Assembly: GCA_000149225.2 (NCBI GenBank)
Contig: CM000691.1
Location: 930,001-994,000, forward strand
Direction of reading: 5' to 3'
Length of the DNA: 64,000 nucleotides
Source of the DNA: Lachancea kluyveri NRRL Y-12651
Taxonomy: Eukaryota; Ascomycota; Saccharomycetes; Saccharomycetales; Saccharomycetaceae
This document shows, piece after piece, positions 63,419 through 64,000 of the stretch. Positions within the stretch are counted from its first letter, which is position 1; each line of letters opens with the position of its first letter. The notes below the pieces were generated by a model. That model saw nothing but the letters and a program-made list of their open reading frames with translations. It was not told the DNA's origin and searched no databases. Made by a program: the position numbers and the translations under genes.

Positions 63419-64000
63419 TTTCTGGACAGTTTGGTACTGGAGAACATATATCCTTTGCACACATTTTACTTTTAAAACAATTGGCCTTTTATAACTTGTT
63501 GCACGTCTCAATGATAATGATAATCAACAAATCCCGAGAGAAAATACCTACGGAATTCATTACTTCATCGGGTAATTCGTCACTCGTGATGCATAGATTG
63601 ATTGACTCGCAAGAGGTACTTTTTACTCAAGGAACTTAAACGAAATAGTCTAAAAAGATCGAATTGAGGTGATGGTTGTGTTTTGCACGCAGTTGGAAAA
63701 AAAATTACTTATGTTCTTGAGGTCATTTTTCTTTGTACTGGACTTATCTCCCCCGAAAGCAAGCTATCCTGGACGGAGCCTTGTCGGGGACTTATTCCGC
63801 ATACATGCTTTCAAGAGAGATGAGTTGAAAATTTTAAAGTTTTCTGGAAGTTTTTGGAGGTGTTTTAGCGACGAAAGCGCAGTATGAAAATGATATTGAA
63901 TTAGTCTTAGTTTCGCCGTGACTGTTATTTCATGGTACAATTGCTTTGAAATCGAGGCCACAACTACATGCGTTCCCTTATGTGTCTTGTTCTTTGATTT
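63419..64000. other. Upstream region of the ureohydrolase gene, to the window end
   Basis: 582 bp with no recognised gene. CGGGGACTTATTCCG at about 63787-63801 is a CGG-N9-CCG dyad of the type bound by Zn2Cys6 activators of nitrogen or amino-acid catabolism (Put3/Gal4-like factors use N10/N11). It is suggestive only, being about 370 bp from the start. Confidence 0.35.

Overview
The window is nuclear DNA of a budding yeast of the family Saccharomycetaceae. It is compact and AT-leaning, and nearly every gene is recognisable by protein similarity to a Saccharomyces cerevisiae gene. The few introns are tiny (61-67 nt) and each carries an exact TACTAAC branch point. Genes that S. cerevisiae keeps on two sister regions, around YHR120-YHR131 on chromosome VIII and YNL124-YNL152 on chromosome XIV, are interleaved here on one segment. 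That is the layout expected of a lineage that split off before the whole-genome duplication. The genus cannot be fixed from the sequence alone. I saw no transposon, LTR element, CRISPR array, rRNA or virus-like element.

Region 1 (1-17 kb) holds the 3' part of MSH1, then NAF1, an ESBP6-like transporter, SPC98, FAR11, LSM12, TEP1, NRK1 (with an intron inside its P-loop), CIA2, EPT1/CPT1 (with an intron) and TOM22. Region 2 (17.6-25.8 kb) holds KRE33, the meiotic regulator NDT80 behind a long promoter with URS1 and MSE sites, an intron-containing tRNA-Phe, and FYV6.

Region 3 (26-33 kb) is gene-poor and accessory in character. Two YNL134C-type oxidoreductases face each other as an inverted pair with a near-identical internal tract. 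Between and beside them lie a tiny Cwp2-like cell-wall protein gene and a gene for a secreted protein I do not recognise. Region 4 (33-46 kb) is housekeeping again: FPR1, EAF7, NAM9, SRV2, a YHR127W-type gene, a multi-pass membrane protein, YSF3 (whose first coding exon is only the ATG) and THO2.

Region 5 (46-64 kb) runs in the opposite order to S. cerevisiae: INN1, a previously unremarked INN1-like C2 gene, RPC31, PGA2, ALF1, LSM7 (intron), FUR1, ARP1, a B-box/DUF2009-type gene, a small two-helix membrane protein (intron; syntenic with YNL146W), a decayed a-factor pheromone gene where S. cerevisiae has MFA2, the YHR131C/YNL144C PH-domain gene, and an agmatinase/guanidinobutyrase-like ureohydrolase.

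The strongest leads are the a-factor relic at 58690-58806, the tandem INN1-like gene at 47607-48689, the P-loop intron of NRK1, and gene conversion between the inverted YNL134C copies. Gene names were assigned from memory of yeast proteins, not from a database search.
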